Below, piece after piece: positions 15,008 through 23,989 of a stretch of DNA of 64,000 nt (positions are counted from its first letter, which is position 1; the number at the start of each line of letters is the position of its first letter). Where the stretch lies: assembly GCF_900142735.1 (NCBI RefSeq), contig NZ_FRBY01000002.1, forward strand, positions 558,001-622,000, given 5' to 3'. Below the pieces are notes generated by a model. The model worked only from the letters and a program-made list of their open reading frames with translations, was not told where the DNA came from and did no database searches. Source of the stretch: Flavobacterium saccharophilum. Lineage in GTDB: Bacteria > Bacteroidota > Bacteroidia > Flavobacteriales > Flavobacteriaceae. Made by a program: the position numbers and the translations under genes.

Positions 15008-17269
15008 TCAATTAACAGCAATTGGTGCAGCCAGACAACTTTCCGGTATATCAAAAGCATTTACCAGTGCAACTGCATCGGGGCGAATATCCCAACAAAG
15101 CTGATTAACCATTTTACGGATTGCTTTGGTTTTCACTGCTTCCATATAACCATCTTCAAGATACCAGCCTTTGTTTTTTTCTAACTGCGAAAGCGCGTAT
15201 AATTGATTTAGTTTCGTCAATACTGCTTTTGATTTTTCATCTTCAACCGTTTTAATCGCGGCCTGAAATTGTTCCAGAACGACTCTTTCCAGATAAGCCT
15301 GTGCAACATCGATCATTTGATGTTGGACGACATTAAAAGCATCATAAGGTTCTAAACCATTATCAACCAATTTTTTGATACGCTGTGCTGCGGAGGCTAA
15401 AATTGTTTTTTCTCTGTGAATAAATGCCTGCAAATGAAATTGATCATCTAGTAAATGCTCATCATCTGTTCTGCGGGTTGCTATCGGATTTTTTTCGGTA
15501 ATAGCTACTTTGGCATTTTCATAGACATAATTGATAATTCCCAAAGAACCCATTTCTCCAAATGCTTTTCTGAATTCTGATAAACGATTTTTGGCGACTA
15601 ACTGCATCAAAACAGTATTATCACCTTCAAAAGTGGTATAAATTTCGGTGTCGTTTTTTAAATCATCAATTCGGTTTTCAGATAAGTATCCTTTTCCGCC
15701 ACAAGCCTCACGGCATTCCTGCAAAATATCTCTGGTGCTCCAGGTAGAATACGATTTCATTCCGGCAGCCAAGGCCTCGATTTCCTGCATTTCATCTTCC
15801 GTTTTATTCAAAAATCTTTTAGTCAGATATTGCAAAGCAAAATGAACGGCGTATGTTTTTGCTAAGGGTGGAATTAAGCGACGTTGGTGCATTCTGTAAT
15901 TTAAAATGGGTACTTCAGAACCACCTTCGGGACCGAATTGTCTTCTTTGATCGCTGTATCGAATGGCAATTGTTAATCCTGATTTGGCTGCCGCCAATGC
16001 TGAACGCGGAATCCCGATTCGGCCTCCAACCAAAGTTCCGAGCATAGTAAAGAATCGTCTGTTATCACTTGGGATTGGGCTTTCAAATTCTCCTTTCTCA
16101 TTGACAGAAGCAAAACGATCCAGCATATTTTCCTTCGGAATAACCACATTATCAAATGAAATTGTTCCGTTGTCTACGCCATTTAAACCCATTTTATGTC
16201 CACAATCACCAATTGTAATGCCATTTAAGGTATTTCCGTTTGTATCACGCAACGGAACCACAAAAGCGTTTACGCCATAATCGTGATCGTCAATAATTAA
16301 TTTGGCGAAAACGGTTGCCATTTGCCCATGAACGGCAGCGTTGCCAATATATTCCTTCTGTGCATTTTTGTATGGCGTATTAATAGTAAAAGTCTGCTCA
16401 TTATGATTGTAAGTTGCAGTAGTTTCTAATCCTTTTACGTTTGATCCGTGATGCGTTTCGGTCATTGCAAAACAACCCGGAATTTTCAACGAACCAATAT
16501 CTTTTAAGTATTTGGCATAATGTTTCTCGGTTCCGAGGGATTGAACACTCATTCCCCAAAGACCAAACTGAACGCCAAATTTTATCACTAAACTCAAGTC
16601 ATGATAACTCAAAGTCTCCATAATAGCAAAATAATCGGCTATGTTTTCTCCACCGCCATATTCCTTCGGATAAGCCATATTTCCGAGGTTTTCTTCGGCT
16701 AAAATTTTACACCAATTGTAAACGGTTTGGCGGTAAACATTAATATCAGTTGAAGTTTCATAAGCGAATTCAGGTCTTGAAATTACCGATTTTACTTTTT
16801 TGATAATGGCGGCTTCTTTCCCATCCAGAAGTTGTGTTATTTTCTGAATATCAAAATTAGAAGTCGTTTGAGAATTGGCTGTAAACGAACTGGCTTTAGT
16901 TTTAAAGTTCTGAATTACTTCTTCGCCTAAAATTCCAAGATCATTTTCAAGCTTTATAAACTCCGGTTTTACTGTTGAAATATCTAAGTCTTTTTCAGAA
17001 AGCGCCTCGGCAATATCAAAAATAGATTTAATAGATGCTTTATCCTGAATGCTTTTCTCTATATCCAGTTTCCATTGTGCGAGTTCATTTCGCGAAGGCG
17101 GATTTGAAATATCAACTTTAGAAAGCAATTGTTGTTTTTCTTCGGGCGAAAGCCACACTAAATCATTGATAAACTGCTGAATTGTGGCAAATTCTTTTTG
17201 AGTTAACAAATCATCTGACCACACTAAATAGACTAACGGTATAAAGGCTTGGAGTTTGGTATTTTTCAT
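15008..17269 (-). CDS. Acyl-CoA dehydrogenase, long form
   Basis: An FAD-dependent first-step enzyme of fatty-acid beta-oxidation. At 753 aa it is longer than classic 380-residue enzymes: a helical N-terminal extension of about 160 residues precedes the ACAD core (AYPKEYGGGENIADYFAIMET; CFAMTETHHGSN for FAD/substrate binding; GGRIGIPRSALAAAKSG; GGKGYLSENRIDDLKNDTEIYTTFEGDN holding the C-terminal core) and a C-terminal helical domain follows. I chose the ATG at 17269 (MKNTKLQAFIPLVYLVWSD); an ATG at 17299 would add ten residues. Neither has a Shine-Dalgarno. It is a single transcription unit, preceded by a terminator. Confidence 0.9.
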   Translation of the reverse strand: MKNTKLQAFIPLVYLVWSDDLLTQKEFATIQQFINDLVWLSPEEKQQLLSKVDISNPPSRNELAQWKLDIEKSIQDKASIKSIFDIAEALSEKDLDISTVKPEFIKLENDLGILGEEVIQNFKTKASSFTANSQTTSNFDIQKITQLLDGKEAAIIKKVKSVISRPEFAYETSTDINVYRQTVYNWCKILAEENLGNMAYPKEYGGGENIADYFAIMETLSYHDLSLVIKFGVQFGLWGMSVQSLGTEKHYAKYLKDIGSLKIPGCFAMTETHHGSNVKGLETTATYNHNEQTFTINTPYKNAQKEYIGNAAVHGQMATVFAKLIIDDHDYGVNAFVVPLRDTNGNTLNGITIGDCGHKMGLNGVDNGTISFDNVVIPKENMLDRFASVNEKGEFESPIPSDNRRFFTMLGTLVGGRIGIPRSALAAAKSGLTIAIRYSDQRRQFGPEGGSEVPILNYRMHQRRLIPPLAKTYAVHFALQYLTKRFLNKTEDEMQEIEALAAGMKSYSTWSTRDILQECREACGGKGYLSENRIDDLKNDTEIYTTFEGDNTVLMQLVAKNRLSEFRKAFGEMGSLGIINYVYENAKVAITEKNPIATRRTDDEHLLDDQFHLQAFIHREKTILASAAQRIKKLVDNGLEPYDAFNVVQHQMIDVAQAYLERVVLEQFQAAIKTVEDEKSKAVLTKLNQLYALSQLEKNKGWYLEDGYMEAVKTKAIRKMVNQLCWDIRPDAVALVNAFDIPESCLAAPIAVN

Positions 17270-17315
17270 AAAATATAGAATCGGTTTTAAGAATAGCATT
17301 ATAAATATTGCTCAT

Positions 17316-17352
17316 AAAAAAAGCAGGAATGAAAATACTCATTCCTGCTTTA
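17316..17352 (-). terminator. Terminator after EamA-family gene
   Basis: AAGCAGGAATGA (17321-17332) pairs with TCATTCCTGCTT (17339-17350); on the minus strand seven Ts follow. It separates the EamA gene from the acyl-CoA dehydrogenase. Confidence 0.88.
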
Positions 17353-17412
17353 AAACCCTGTTAAGATTCTGGTAATTTATTTTTAAACCAATAAAAAGTA
17401 TGCAAATTACAT

Positions 17413-18330
17413 TTAAATAGAATCTTTAGACGACAGGGTATATTTTTGTTTTAACGCAAAAATATGGTGTGAATTAAAAACGATAACCGCTATAAAAATG
17501 ATGCTGTAAGCTGCAATTTGCAAAGCACTAATGTGTTCGTGAAAAACAAAACTTGCTAAACAAAAAGCAATCATAGGATTGATGTTTAAAAGCATTCCGA
17601 CTGTTGATGAATTTATACCTGATAATGCATACAGGTTCAGGAACAAAGGAAATATGGTAAACAAAATGGCAATGGTTTCGATACAGAAATAAAACTTAAA
17701 TTCGGTTGGAACAGGTCCGCTGTATGCCGGATAAAAAGGCAATAAAAATAAGGCAGCCAATGTAATATGAAACGTTAGAATAATAAACTTATCAAAACCT
17801 TTATTGATACGCTGACTTACCAAATAACAAGCATATGTAAAACCAATAATGATACTGAAAAACATATCCATAATTGCCGTGTACGACAATAATAAACAAC
17901 CGGAAACACTCAATCCAACAGAAATCCATTGGGTTTTACTAAGCTTTTCTTTTAAAAGAAAATAAGCCAATAAAGTGGTCAAAATTGGGCAAACTAAATA
18001 GGCCAGCGAAGTTGCTTTTACACTTACATGATTCATCACATAAATAAACGTGAACCAGTTTAACATCAGAAAAACACTTCCGCCAATATTCAATAAAACC
18101 GCTTTTCGTTTTTCTGAAGCTGATAATGCTTTAAAAATTGAAACCGTTTCTACTACTTTTTTTCTCTTAAAAGCAAAAACAATTAACAACATCAAAATAC
18201 TACAACTAAAGACGCGGTAAAATAAAATATCTAAAGAAGGATAGTTATGTATAGGCTTTAGAGCGAGACTAAAAAATCCCCAGATTGCAAAACAAGTAAT
18301 GGCTGCTATGTAATATTTGGTTGTTTTCAC
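17413..18330 (-). CDS. EamA/RarD-type drug-metabolite transporter
   Basis: A 305-residue inner-membrane protein with ten hydrophobic helices in two EamA halves (KTTKYYIAAITCFAIWGFFSLALK near the start; VLLNIGGSVFLMLNWFTFIYVMNHVSVKATSLAYLVCPILTTLLAYFLLKEKLS in the middle). This resembles RarD proteins. The substrate is unknown; amino-acid or metabolite efflux is typical. It is divergent from a MocR regulator 101 nt away, and such pairs are often regulator and target. Confidence 0.85.
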   Translation of the reverse strand: MKTTKYYIAAITCFAIWGFFSLALKPIHNYPSLDILFYRVFSCSILMLLIVFAFKRKKVVETVSIFKALSASEKRKAVLLNIGGSVFLMLNWFTFIYVMNHVSVKATSLAYLVCPILTTLLAYFLLKEKLSKTQWISVGLSVSGCLLLSYTAIMDMFFSIIIGFTYACYLVSQRINKGFDKFIILTFHITLAALFLLPFYPAYSGPVPTEFKFYFCIETIAILFTIFPLFLNLYALSGINSSTVGMLLNINPMIAFCLASFVFHEHISALQIAAYSIIFIAVIVFNSHHIFALKQKYTLSSKDSI

Positions 18331-18431
18331 GATGATTAATTTGATTAGTTTTCTATTAAAGCAAATTTCTTAAAAATAAAACAGCAATACAGATACAGTT
18401 TTTGTAAATTGCACCATAACAGTTTTTTTTT

Positions 18432-19850
18432 ATGAGAAATTCGAATTACTTATATCTTCAGTTTGCTGATCGCATCGAAAAGCAAATAAAATCGGGCGTT
18501 TTGAATGTTGGCGATAAGCTTCCTTCAATACGTGAAGTTTGTGCCGAAACAGGTTACAGTATGAGCACGGTGAGTAAAGCTTATTATGAAGTGGAAAGCA
18601 GATCTCTGATTGAATCAAGGCCGCAATCCGGTTATTATGTTAGTAATACTTCGGCGAGGATTATTACAGAACCTTCTCCAAGTAGTCCCGTTTTAAAATG
18701 CCTGAATATTGATCGTGAAGATTTGATTGATCAGGTTTATGGTAATATGATGGATAACAATATTACGATGCTTTCTTTGGGTTTTCCATCGAATGAACTC
18801 CTTCCAATTGCTAAATTAAATAAAGGGATTATTCAGGCGACGCGTCAGCTTCCAAATAGCGGAACAAGCTATGAACAGGTGCAGGGAAATCTTAATTTGA
18901 GAAAAGAAATCGCGCGTTGGTCTTTTACCTGGGGCGGTTCATTAACAGAACATGACATTATTACCACTCCAGGCTGCACAAGTGCGATATCGCATTGTTT
19001 GATGACGCTGACCAAACCCGGAGATACTATTATTACAGAAAGCCCCGCTTATTTTGGGATTTTGCAATTGGCTAAGTCATTAGGTTTATATATAATGGAA
19101 TTGCCGACAAATATGACTACCGGAATTGAACTCGAAGCTTTAAAAAAGGCACTTGCAACAAAAAAGATAAAGCTATGTTTGTTGATGAGTAATTTCAGCA
19201 ATCCGTCCGGAAGTATGATGCCGGTTGAACATAAAATAGAAGTGGTTAAGTTGATGGAATTTTATAATGTTCCGTTAATTGAAGATGATATTCACGGCGA
19301 TTTATATTTTGGCTCAAGCCGACCAACCAATTGCAAAACGTATGACGAGAGCGGTATTGTACTTTGCTGTAGTTCCGTGTCTAAAACGCTGGCTCCGGGT
19401 TATCGTGTAGGTTGGGTTTCGCCGGGGAAATTCAAAAAGGAAATTCTTAGAAATAAAATTTATCATACCCTCTCCTCTCCTACTATTACACATGAAGTTG
19501 TGGGTGATTTTCTGAAAAACGGGCGTTACGAAAATCATCTTCGAAAAATTCGTCAGATCCTGAATCACAACTGTAATAACTATATTAATACGGTTCTTGA
19601 ATCTTTCCCAGCCGGAACTAAAGTAAGTCAGCCACAAGGTGGATTTTTTCTTTGGATAGAACTGGATAAGAATGTTGATACGGCAGCTTTTTATCATTTA
19701 GCTATGAAACACAACATTAGCATTGCGCCAGGAAGAATTTTCTCTTTTCAGGATCAATTCTCCAATTGTATGCGCCTAAGTTTTGGTTTGCCCTGGACAA
19801 ATGAACTGCGAGAATCAATCAAAACATTAGGAAGACTACTGCATTATTAA
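18432..19850 (+). CDS. MocR-type GntR regulator with aminotransferase domain
   Basis: A PLP-binding transcription factor of 472 residues. The N-terminal winged helix (1-72) includes GDKLPSIREVCAETGYSMSTVSKAYYEVE. A fold-type I aminotransferase domain (about 110-470) has the PLP Lys at K318 in SSVSKTLAPGYRVGW, SNFSNPSG and EDDIHGDLYF. It likely senses an amino compound or PLP and regulates the divergent EamA transporter. 'ACAGTTTTT' occurs twice in the intergenic gap as a possible direct-repeat operator, which is weak. A terminator follows at 19856. Confidence 0.9.
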   Translation: MRNSNYLYLQFADRIEKQIKSGVLNVGDKLPSIREVCAETGYSMSTVSKAYYEVESRSLIESRPQSGYYVSNTSARIITEPSPSSPVLKCLNIDREDLIDQVYGNMMDNNITMLSLGFPSNELLPIAKLNKGIIQATRQLPNSGTSYEQVQGNLNLRKEIARWSFTWGGSLTEHDIITTPGCTSAISHCLMTLTKPGDTIITESPAYFGILQLAKSLGLYIMELPTNMTTGIELEALKKALATKKIKLCLLMSNFSNPSGSMMPVEHKIEVVKLMEFYNVPLIEDDIHGDLYFGSSRPTNCKTYDESGIVLCCSSVSKTLAPGYRVGWVSPGKFKKEILRNKIYHTLSSPTITHEVVGDFLKNGRYENHLRKIRQILNHNCNNYINTVLESFPAGTKVSQPQGGFFLWIELDKNVDTAAFYHLAMKHNISIAPGRIFSFQDQFSNCMRLSFGLPWTNELRESIKTLGRLLHY

Positions 19851-19855
19851 AATAG

Positions 19856-19887
19856 AAAACCAGACAACAATTACGTTGTCTGGTTTT
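19856..19887. terminator. Bidirectional terminator between MocR and bestrophin genes
   Basis: AAAACCAGACAAC (19856-19868) pairs with GTTGTCTGGTTTT (19875-19887); the loop is 6 nt. It lies between convergent genes. Confidence 0.85.
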
Positions 19888-19911
19888 AACAAATCAAAAT
19901 CCAACATCTAA

Positions 19912-20859
19912 CTACAGAACAAAATAAGCGTCGGCTTCCACTTTTTTTGTTTCCGGCTTAAGATCAAACTCTTTAATAATATCAAATTCACTTTGATATT
20001 CATTCAGCATTTGCATTATATTTTTTTCTATTGTATTAGCAATAGCGGTAACAGGAGTATCTGTTGGCCTATTCTCGAAAGGATCCTGCAAGTGAATTGC
20101 CATTCTTTCAATCAAAAAGAAAGCGGCAGCAATTGCTGTAATCAGCGGAATAGCGAACCAGCTCAATACGCTAGTCAATCCGAAAGGCAACAATAAAATA
20201 AACAGACATAATGTTAATCTGATATACATACTGTATGTCGTTGGAAAAATGGTGTTTTTAATTCTTTCACATTTCCCCATGTGATCACATAATCTCGATA
20301 AAGTATTATCAATTTCTACTTGCTGATACATATTAATGCTTTTCTCGTTTTTAGCATTTCTTAAATCTCTTGCATGCAGCATTAAAATTGCATTTGGAAT
20401 ATTTTGATGGTTTTTAATAAATTGCAATTCTTCATCACTTACCAAACCTTTTAGAGGTTTTATAGCATCTTTATTTCGAAGTGCCTGACCCAAACTATAA
20501 CACCATGCAATCTGTCTTTTTGCAAAATTTTCTTTGAATTCACTTGCTTCGACAGAAAAATCAGGGTCTTTGTAAAATGTCAATACCTGACGAATTAAGG
20601 TTCTTGAATCGTTTACAATTGCTCCCCAGACAATACGGGCTTCCCACCATCTGTCATAGGCCTGATTTGATTTAAATGCTAATAACAAGGATATAATGGT
20701 TCCAATCATGGTTGGAATAGCAATTGGGATATCAACTGGCAGGTTTATAAAATAGTAATGAAAAATTTCGAATAATATTGTGTATGTAATTACCAGTGCT
20801 AATTCTACTTTAATCTTTCCGAGAACGTACCTCATTGGAATTCTTTTCTTTAATAACAT
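19912..20859 (-). CDS. Bestrophin-like (UPF0187) channel protein
   Basis: A 315-residue membrane protein of the bestrophin family, probably a pentameric ion channel of the inner membrane. Evidence is the N-terminal helices (VELALVITYTILFEIFHYYFINLPV; IAIPTMIGTIISLLLAFKSNQAYDRWWEARIVWGAIVNDSRTLIRQVLTF, the family signature) and the later pair (LTLCLFILLLPFGLTSVLSWF; PLITAIAAAFFLIERMA) followed by QDPFENRPTDTP, the typical acidic cytoplasmic segment. It is 47 nt downstream of the universal-stress-like gene, likely one operon. Confidence 0.9.
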   Translation of the reverse strand: MLLKKRIPMRYVLGKIKVELALVITYTILFEIFHYYFINLPVDIPIAIPTMIGTIISLLLAFKSNQAYDRWWEARIVWGAIVNDSRTLIRQVLTFYKDPDFSVEASEFKENFAKRQIAWCYSLGQALRNKDAIKPLKGLVSDEELQFIKNHQNIPNAILMLHARDLRNAKNEKSINMYQQVEIDNTLSRLCDHMGKCERIKNTIFPTTYSMYIRLTLCLFILLLPFGLTSVLSWFAIPLITAIAAAFFLIERMAIHLQDPFENRPTDTPVTAIANTIEKNIMQMLNEYQSEFDIIKEFDLKPETKKVEADAYFVL

Positions 20860-20906
20860 ATTTTCGGCTTTTAATTAAACTTATATTTTTTTTGAAGGAA
20901 TGAGCT

Positions 20907-21629
20907 TTATGCCATTTCTTCGTAGAGTGATAAAACAGGAAGTCCTAATCTATCGTTGATATTTTCTTTTTTATTTTTTTTGAACTTGATTTTTTCGCCT
21001 TTACGTGTTTCAACTAACAAATCGATATCGTATTTTGAAATGGCTTCTGATAAATAAGGAGCAAATTCTTCGTAGTTATCATCAAATTTTGAAGTTTGGC
21101 TAACAATTTCAAAAGAGAAATTGGCACTTAAGTACTGCTGAACATCTTTAACATGCATATTAGCATTACCGTTTTCAATGTAAAGTGCTTTATTAAAATC
21201 TTCTTTGAATTCTTCGTTTCCTAAATGCAAAATCGGGCATTTTTGATTTCCTGCCAATTGTATCAGATATTGATGAATTCGTTTTGTTTCTTGTTTATAA
21301 GAATTGGGCAGAACAACTAATTTCACATCAAAAGCTTCAATAATTCCTTTAAAAATTGGGGCAGAAAGTCCGTATTGATTGTGAATTTTTATTTTGCAGT
21401 TTGCAGTATGTTCGATAATATATCTGCAAGTTTCAAGAACTAGTTCCTGACTTGGAGTAAGACTAACTCTCATTTCACGCAAAAATTGAGAAGACGAAAA
21501 AGTATCAGGAGTATCTGAAACCATCATTAGAATAATCTCGCAATTGGTATTTTTTGCCTGATTAACAGCTGATTTTACAGCGCTGATAGTATCTTCTTCT
21601 AAGGTCGTTGGTATAAGGAAATTTTTCAT
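20907..21629 (-). CDS. Universal-stress-like protein, 240 aa
   Basis: A cytoplasmic protein starting KNFLIPTTLEEDTISAVKSAVNQAKNTNCEIILMMVSDTPD, the alpha/beta start of the UspA fold. A region LVVLPNSYKQETKR follows at about residue 110, and a second weaker alpha/beta half ends in DRLGLPVLSLYEEMA. No clear GxxGxG(S/T) ATP loop is visible, so ATP binding is uncertain. It is first gene of a pair with the bestrophin gene and has a palindrome immediately upstream of its ATG. Confidence 0.7.
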   Translation of the reverse strand: MKNFLIPTTLEEDTISAVKSAVNQAKNTNCEIILMMVSDTPDTFSSSQFLREMRVSLTPSQELVLETCRYIIEHTANCKIKIHNQYGLSAPIFKGIIEAFDVKLVVLPNSYKQETKRIHQYLIQLAGNQKCPILHLGNEEFKEDFNKALYIENGNANMHVKDVQQYLSANFSFEIVSQTSKFDDNYEEFAPYLSEAISKYDIDLLVETRKGEKIKFKKNKKENINDRLGLPVLSLYEEMA

Positions 21630-21654
21630 ATGTATAATCGTTTAGTTTATACAT
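21630..21654 (-). promoter_or_regulatory. Operator-like palindrome at start of universal-stress-like gene
   Basis: ATGTATAA (21630-21637) and TTATACAT (21647-21654) form a perfect 8-bp inverted repeat with a 9-nt spacer, touching the start codon at 21629. A repressor or response regulator could bind here; alternatively it is an mRNA hairpin over the start. Confidence 0.45.
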
Positions 21655-21706
21655 ACAAAATAACTACTCGTATATTAGAGGGTTCTTAATCTAAAATTAG
21701 AATTTC

Positions 21707-23110
21707 CTAAGATTCAACATTAGATTTTCTAATGTTGGCTTTTTTTGTACTGTCTTTTTTAAAAATGATGGTTACAATCGTTCCTTTGTTTTGTTCTGAC
21801 TGGACTTGTATTTCGCCATCGTGCATGCGGATAATCTTAGAAGCTAAAGGAAGCCCTAAACCGTACCCTATATATTTTGCTGCAATTTTCCCTCTAAAGA
21901 AAGGCTCATACAAATGTGGGATATCTTCGGGTGGTATTCCGATTCCGATATCATTAATACTAATTTTAATCCAGTCTTTATTAGCAGAAAGCGTTACAAA
22001 CACTTCATTATTATCAGAATATTTAACTCCGTTTGTAATAATATTATTGATCGCCAATTCTAAAAGCGGTTTGTTACACGGAATTAAAAGTAGATTAGAA
22101 TCTGTAGGAGCAAAATTAAGTTTGATGCTAACGCGGTTATCCGGATAAATTTTATCCAAATCCGATTTTACATCCATTAATAACTCATCAATTCTGGCAA
22201 TATCCAAAACTTGTTTTTTTCCGTCATAACCGGTTTGCGTTAATTTCAACAAACTTTCCGTTAAATTTCCTAATCTTGAGGCCTGACTGTAAATATTTTC
22301 AAGCGACTGAATATATTCCGGAACTGCTCTTTCTTTCAAAAGCATAATTTCAGACTCGGCAATTATAGTGGTGATAGGTGTTTTTAATTCGTGGGAAGCA
22401 TTATTAATAAAGTTCGCCTGAATTTCAAAAGAAGTTTCCAATCGGTCCAGCATATCATTAAAAGTATGTGTAAGATCTGAGATTTCATCAGAATTTTTAA
22501 CCTCGGGCAATCTGTTATGAAGATTAGAAGCACTAATTCTGTTTACCTCTTTTGTAATTCTCGCAACAGGATTAATAACTCGTTTAGCTAGAAAACGCCC
22601 TAAAAAGAAAGCCAGAAAAACAAAACCAATTCCCCCAAACAACAGTATTTTTACAATATATACAGTCGTAGTTTTTCCTCTTTTATCGCGCGCGCCAACA
22701 ATCACAATATATTTTTGATTGTTTTCTGTAAAAACCTGACCTAAGTAATATTTACTATTTACTTCAAAATAGTCTTTTCCGGTTTCCAATATATTGGAAT
22801 AAAACTTATTAGGTAAATTTAGTTTGGTATTATAATCAAAACTATTGGCGCTGTTTATTTTAAGAACATACTCTTCTTCTTCAATAAGTTCTTCCAGTCC
22901 ATTTTTTTTAAGATTGCTATAGTATTTCTTCTTTTCAGGATCATTTTGAAAATGAATTGAAGCTACAATTTTAGCTCTGTCTTCTAATCTTTTCAAGAAA
23001 TGATATCGATTATTCTCACGAAACAATACAAAAACTAAAATACACAATAACAGTGTACTAAAAGTAGAAAGAGCAACATAAGTAAAAGTAATTTTTTTTC
23101 TTATATCCAT
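21707..23110 (-). CDS. Sensor histidine kinase
   Basis: A 467-residue class I two-component kinase. It has TM1 (about 10-30), an extracytoplasmic sensor loop (31-150), TM2 (151-172), HAMP (about 173-225), HisKA with phospho-acceptor H240 in NNASHELKTPIT, and HATPase_c with the N box (LLELAINNIITNGVKYSD), G1 box (INDIGIGIPPED) and G2 box (GYGLGLPLA). The signal is unknown. It starts one nucleotide after the response-regulator stop, so the two are translationally coupled. Confidence 0.93.
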   Translation of the reverse strand: MDIRKKITFTYVALSTFSTLLLCILVFVLFRENNRYHFLKRLEDRAKIVASIHFQNDPEKKKYYSNLKKNGLEELIEEEEYVLKINSANSFDYNTKLNLPNKFYSNILETGKDYFEVNSKYYLGQVFTENNQKYIVIVGARDKRGKTTTVYIVKILLFGGIGFVFLAFFLGRFLAKRVINPVARITKEVNRISASNLHNRLPEVKNSDEISDLTHTFNDMLDRLETSFEIQANFINNASHELKTPITTIIAESEIMLLKERAVPEYIQSLENIYSQASRLGNLTESLLKLTQTGYDGKKQVLDIARIDELLMDVKSDLDKIYPDNRVSIKLNFAPTDSNLLLIPCNKPLLELAINNIITNGVKYSDNNEVFVTLSANKDWIKISINDIGIGIPPEDIPHLYEPFFRGKIAAKYIGYGLGLPLASKIIRMHDGEIQVQSEQNKGTIVTIIFKKDSTKKANIRKSNVES

Positions 23111-23111
23111 T

Positions 23112-23786
23112 TTATGGCTGTATAACGTAACCTAAACCTTTCATGGTATGAATTAGTTTGGTTTTGTAAGGTTTGTCTATTTTTTTTCTCAGATAGTTGA
23201 TATAAACATCAACAACATTGGTATTCATATCAAAATTAATGTCCCAAACATTATCTAAAATCTGATCTCGCGATACAATTCTGCCGGTGTTTTTAGCTAA
23301 ATAATAGAGTAACTTAAACTCTTTGGCAGTTAAAACAATTGATTCTCCGTTTCTTTTAACTGTTTTAGATTTACTATTAATTTCCAAATCACTGATTAAA
23401 ATAGAATCTACTTTTTCAGTTTCCTGGTTTGCTCTTCGATTAAGTGCATTTACTCTTGCATCGAGTTCGCCAAATTTAAAAGGTTTCACCACATAATCAT
23501 CTGCGCCGGCATTTAATCCCGTAACAATGTTTTCAGAGGTTCCAAGTGCTGTCAATAGTAAAACCGGGACAAAATTTTTGTCGGCTCGCAATCTTCTGCA
23601 AATTTCAATACCATTTATATCCGGTAACATTACATCTAAAATTACCACATCAAAAGTATAATTCTGAATCATTTCCAAAGCCGTTTTACCATCAAGAGCA
23701 ACACTGACATCATTGTTGTTTTCAGCGAATCCTTTACGTAAAATAGATAAGAGATTTGGTTCGTCTTCGACTATGAGTAATTTCAT
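23112..23786 (-). CDS. OmpR/PhoB-family response regulator
   Basis: A 225-residue regulator with receiver domain (phospho-acceptor D51 in VVILDVMLP; acidic pocket EDE at 7-9; K in VVKPF) and a C-terminal winged helix (TAKEFKLLYYLAKNTGRIVSRDQILDNVWD, LRKKID, MKGLGYVIQP). I start it at ATG 23786 (MKLLIVEDEP) because the 19 codons upstream are non-conserved hydrophobic sequence. Cognate kinase directly downstream. Targets may include the adjacent Omp85-type gene or the stress/bestrophin pair. Confidence 0.93.
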   Translation of the reverse strand: MKLLIVEDEPNLLSILRKGFAENNNDVSVALDGKTALEMIQNYTFDVVILDVMLPDINGIEICRRLRADKNFVPVLLLTALGTSENIVTGLNAGADDYVVKPFKFGELDARVNALNRRANQETEKVDSILISDLEINSKSKTVKRNGESIVLTAKEFKLLYYLAKNTGRIVSRDQILDNVWDINFDMNTNVVDVYINYLRKKIDKPYKTKLIHTMKGLGYVIQP

Positions 23787-23813
23787 TTGAATAATTGTAT
23801 TAGTAACAAAAAT

Positions 23814-23848
23814 AAGGATTGAGTTTAAAAATCTAAAACTCAATCCTT
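23814..23848 (-). terminator. 13-bp hairpin between Omp85-type gene and two-component operon
   Basis: AAGGATTGAGTTT (23814-23826) and AAACTCAATCCTT (23836-23848) are a perfect 13-bp inverted repeat. On the minus strand TATTTTTG follows, serving either as the U-run of a terminator for the upstream barrel gene or as the -7 box of the response-regulator promoter. Confidence 0.6.
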
Positions 23849-23989
23849 ATAAATTATGATTTAATTATGAACAGTTGAACGAAGAGAATTTTAGATTTTA
23901 GATTTCAGAATGTAGATTTCGAATCTTGCTATCTTAAATTAGGTCTAGAATTTTTCTTCCTCATTCAAATAAAATCCATTGAAATTGTT

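Noticed and set aside
23787-23843. 19-codon N-terminal extension of the response regulator
   Set aside because: Receiver domains start at MKLLIVEDE; the extension overlaps the likely -7 region.
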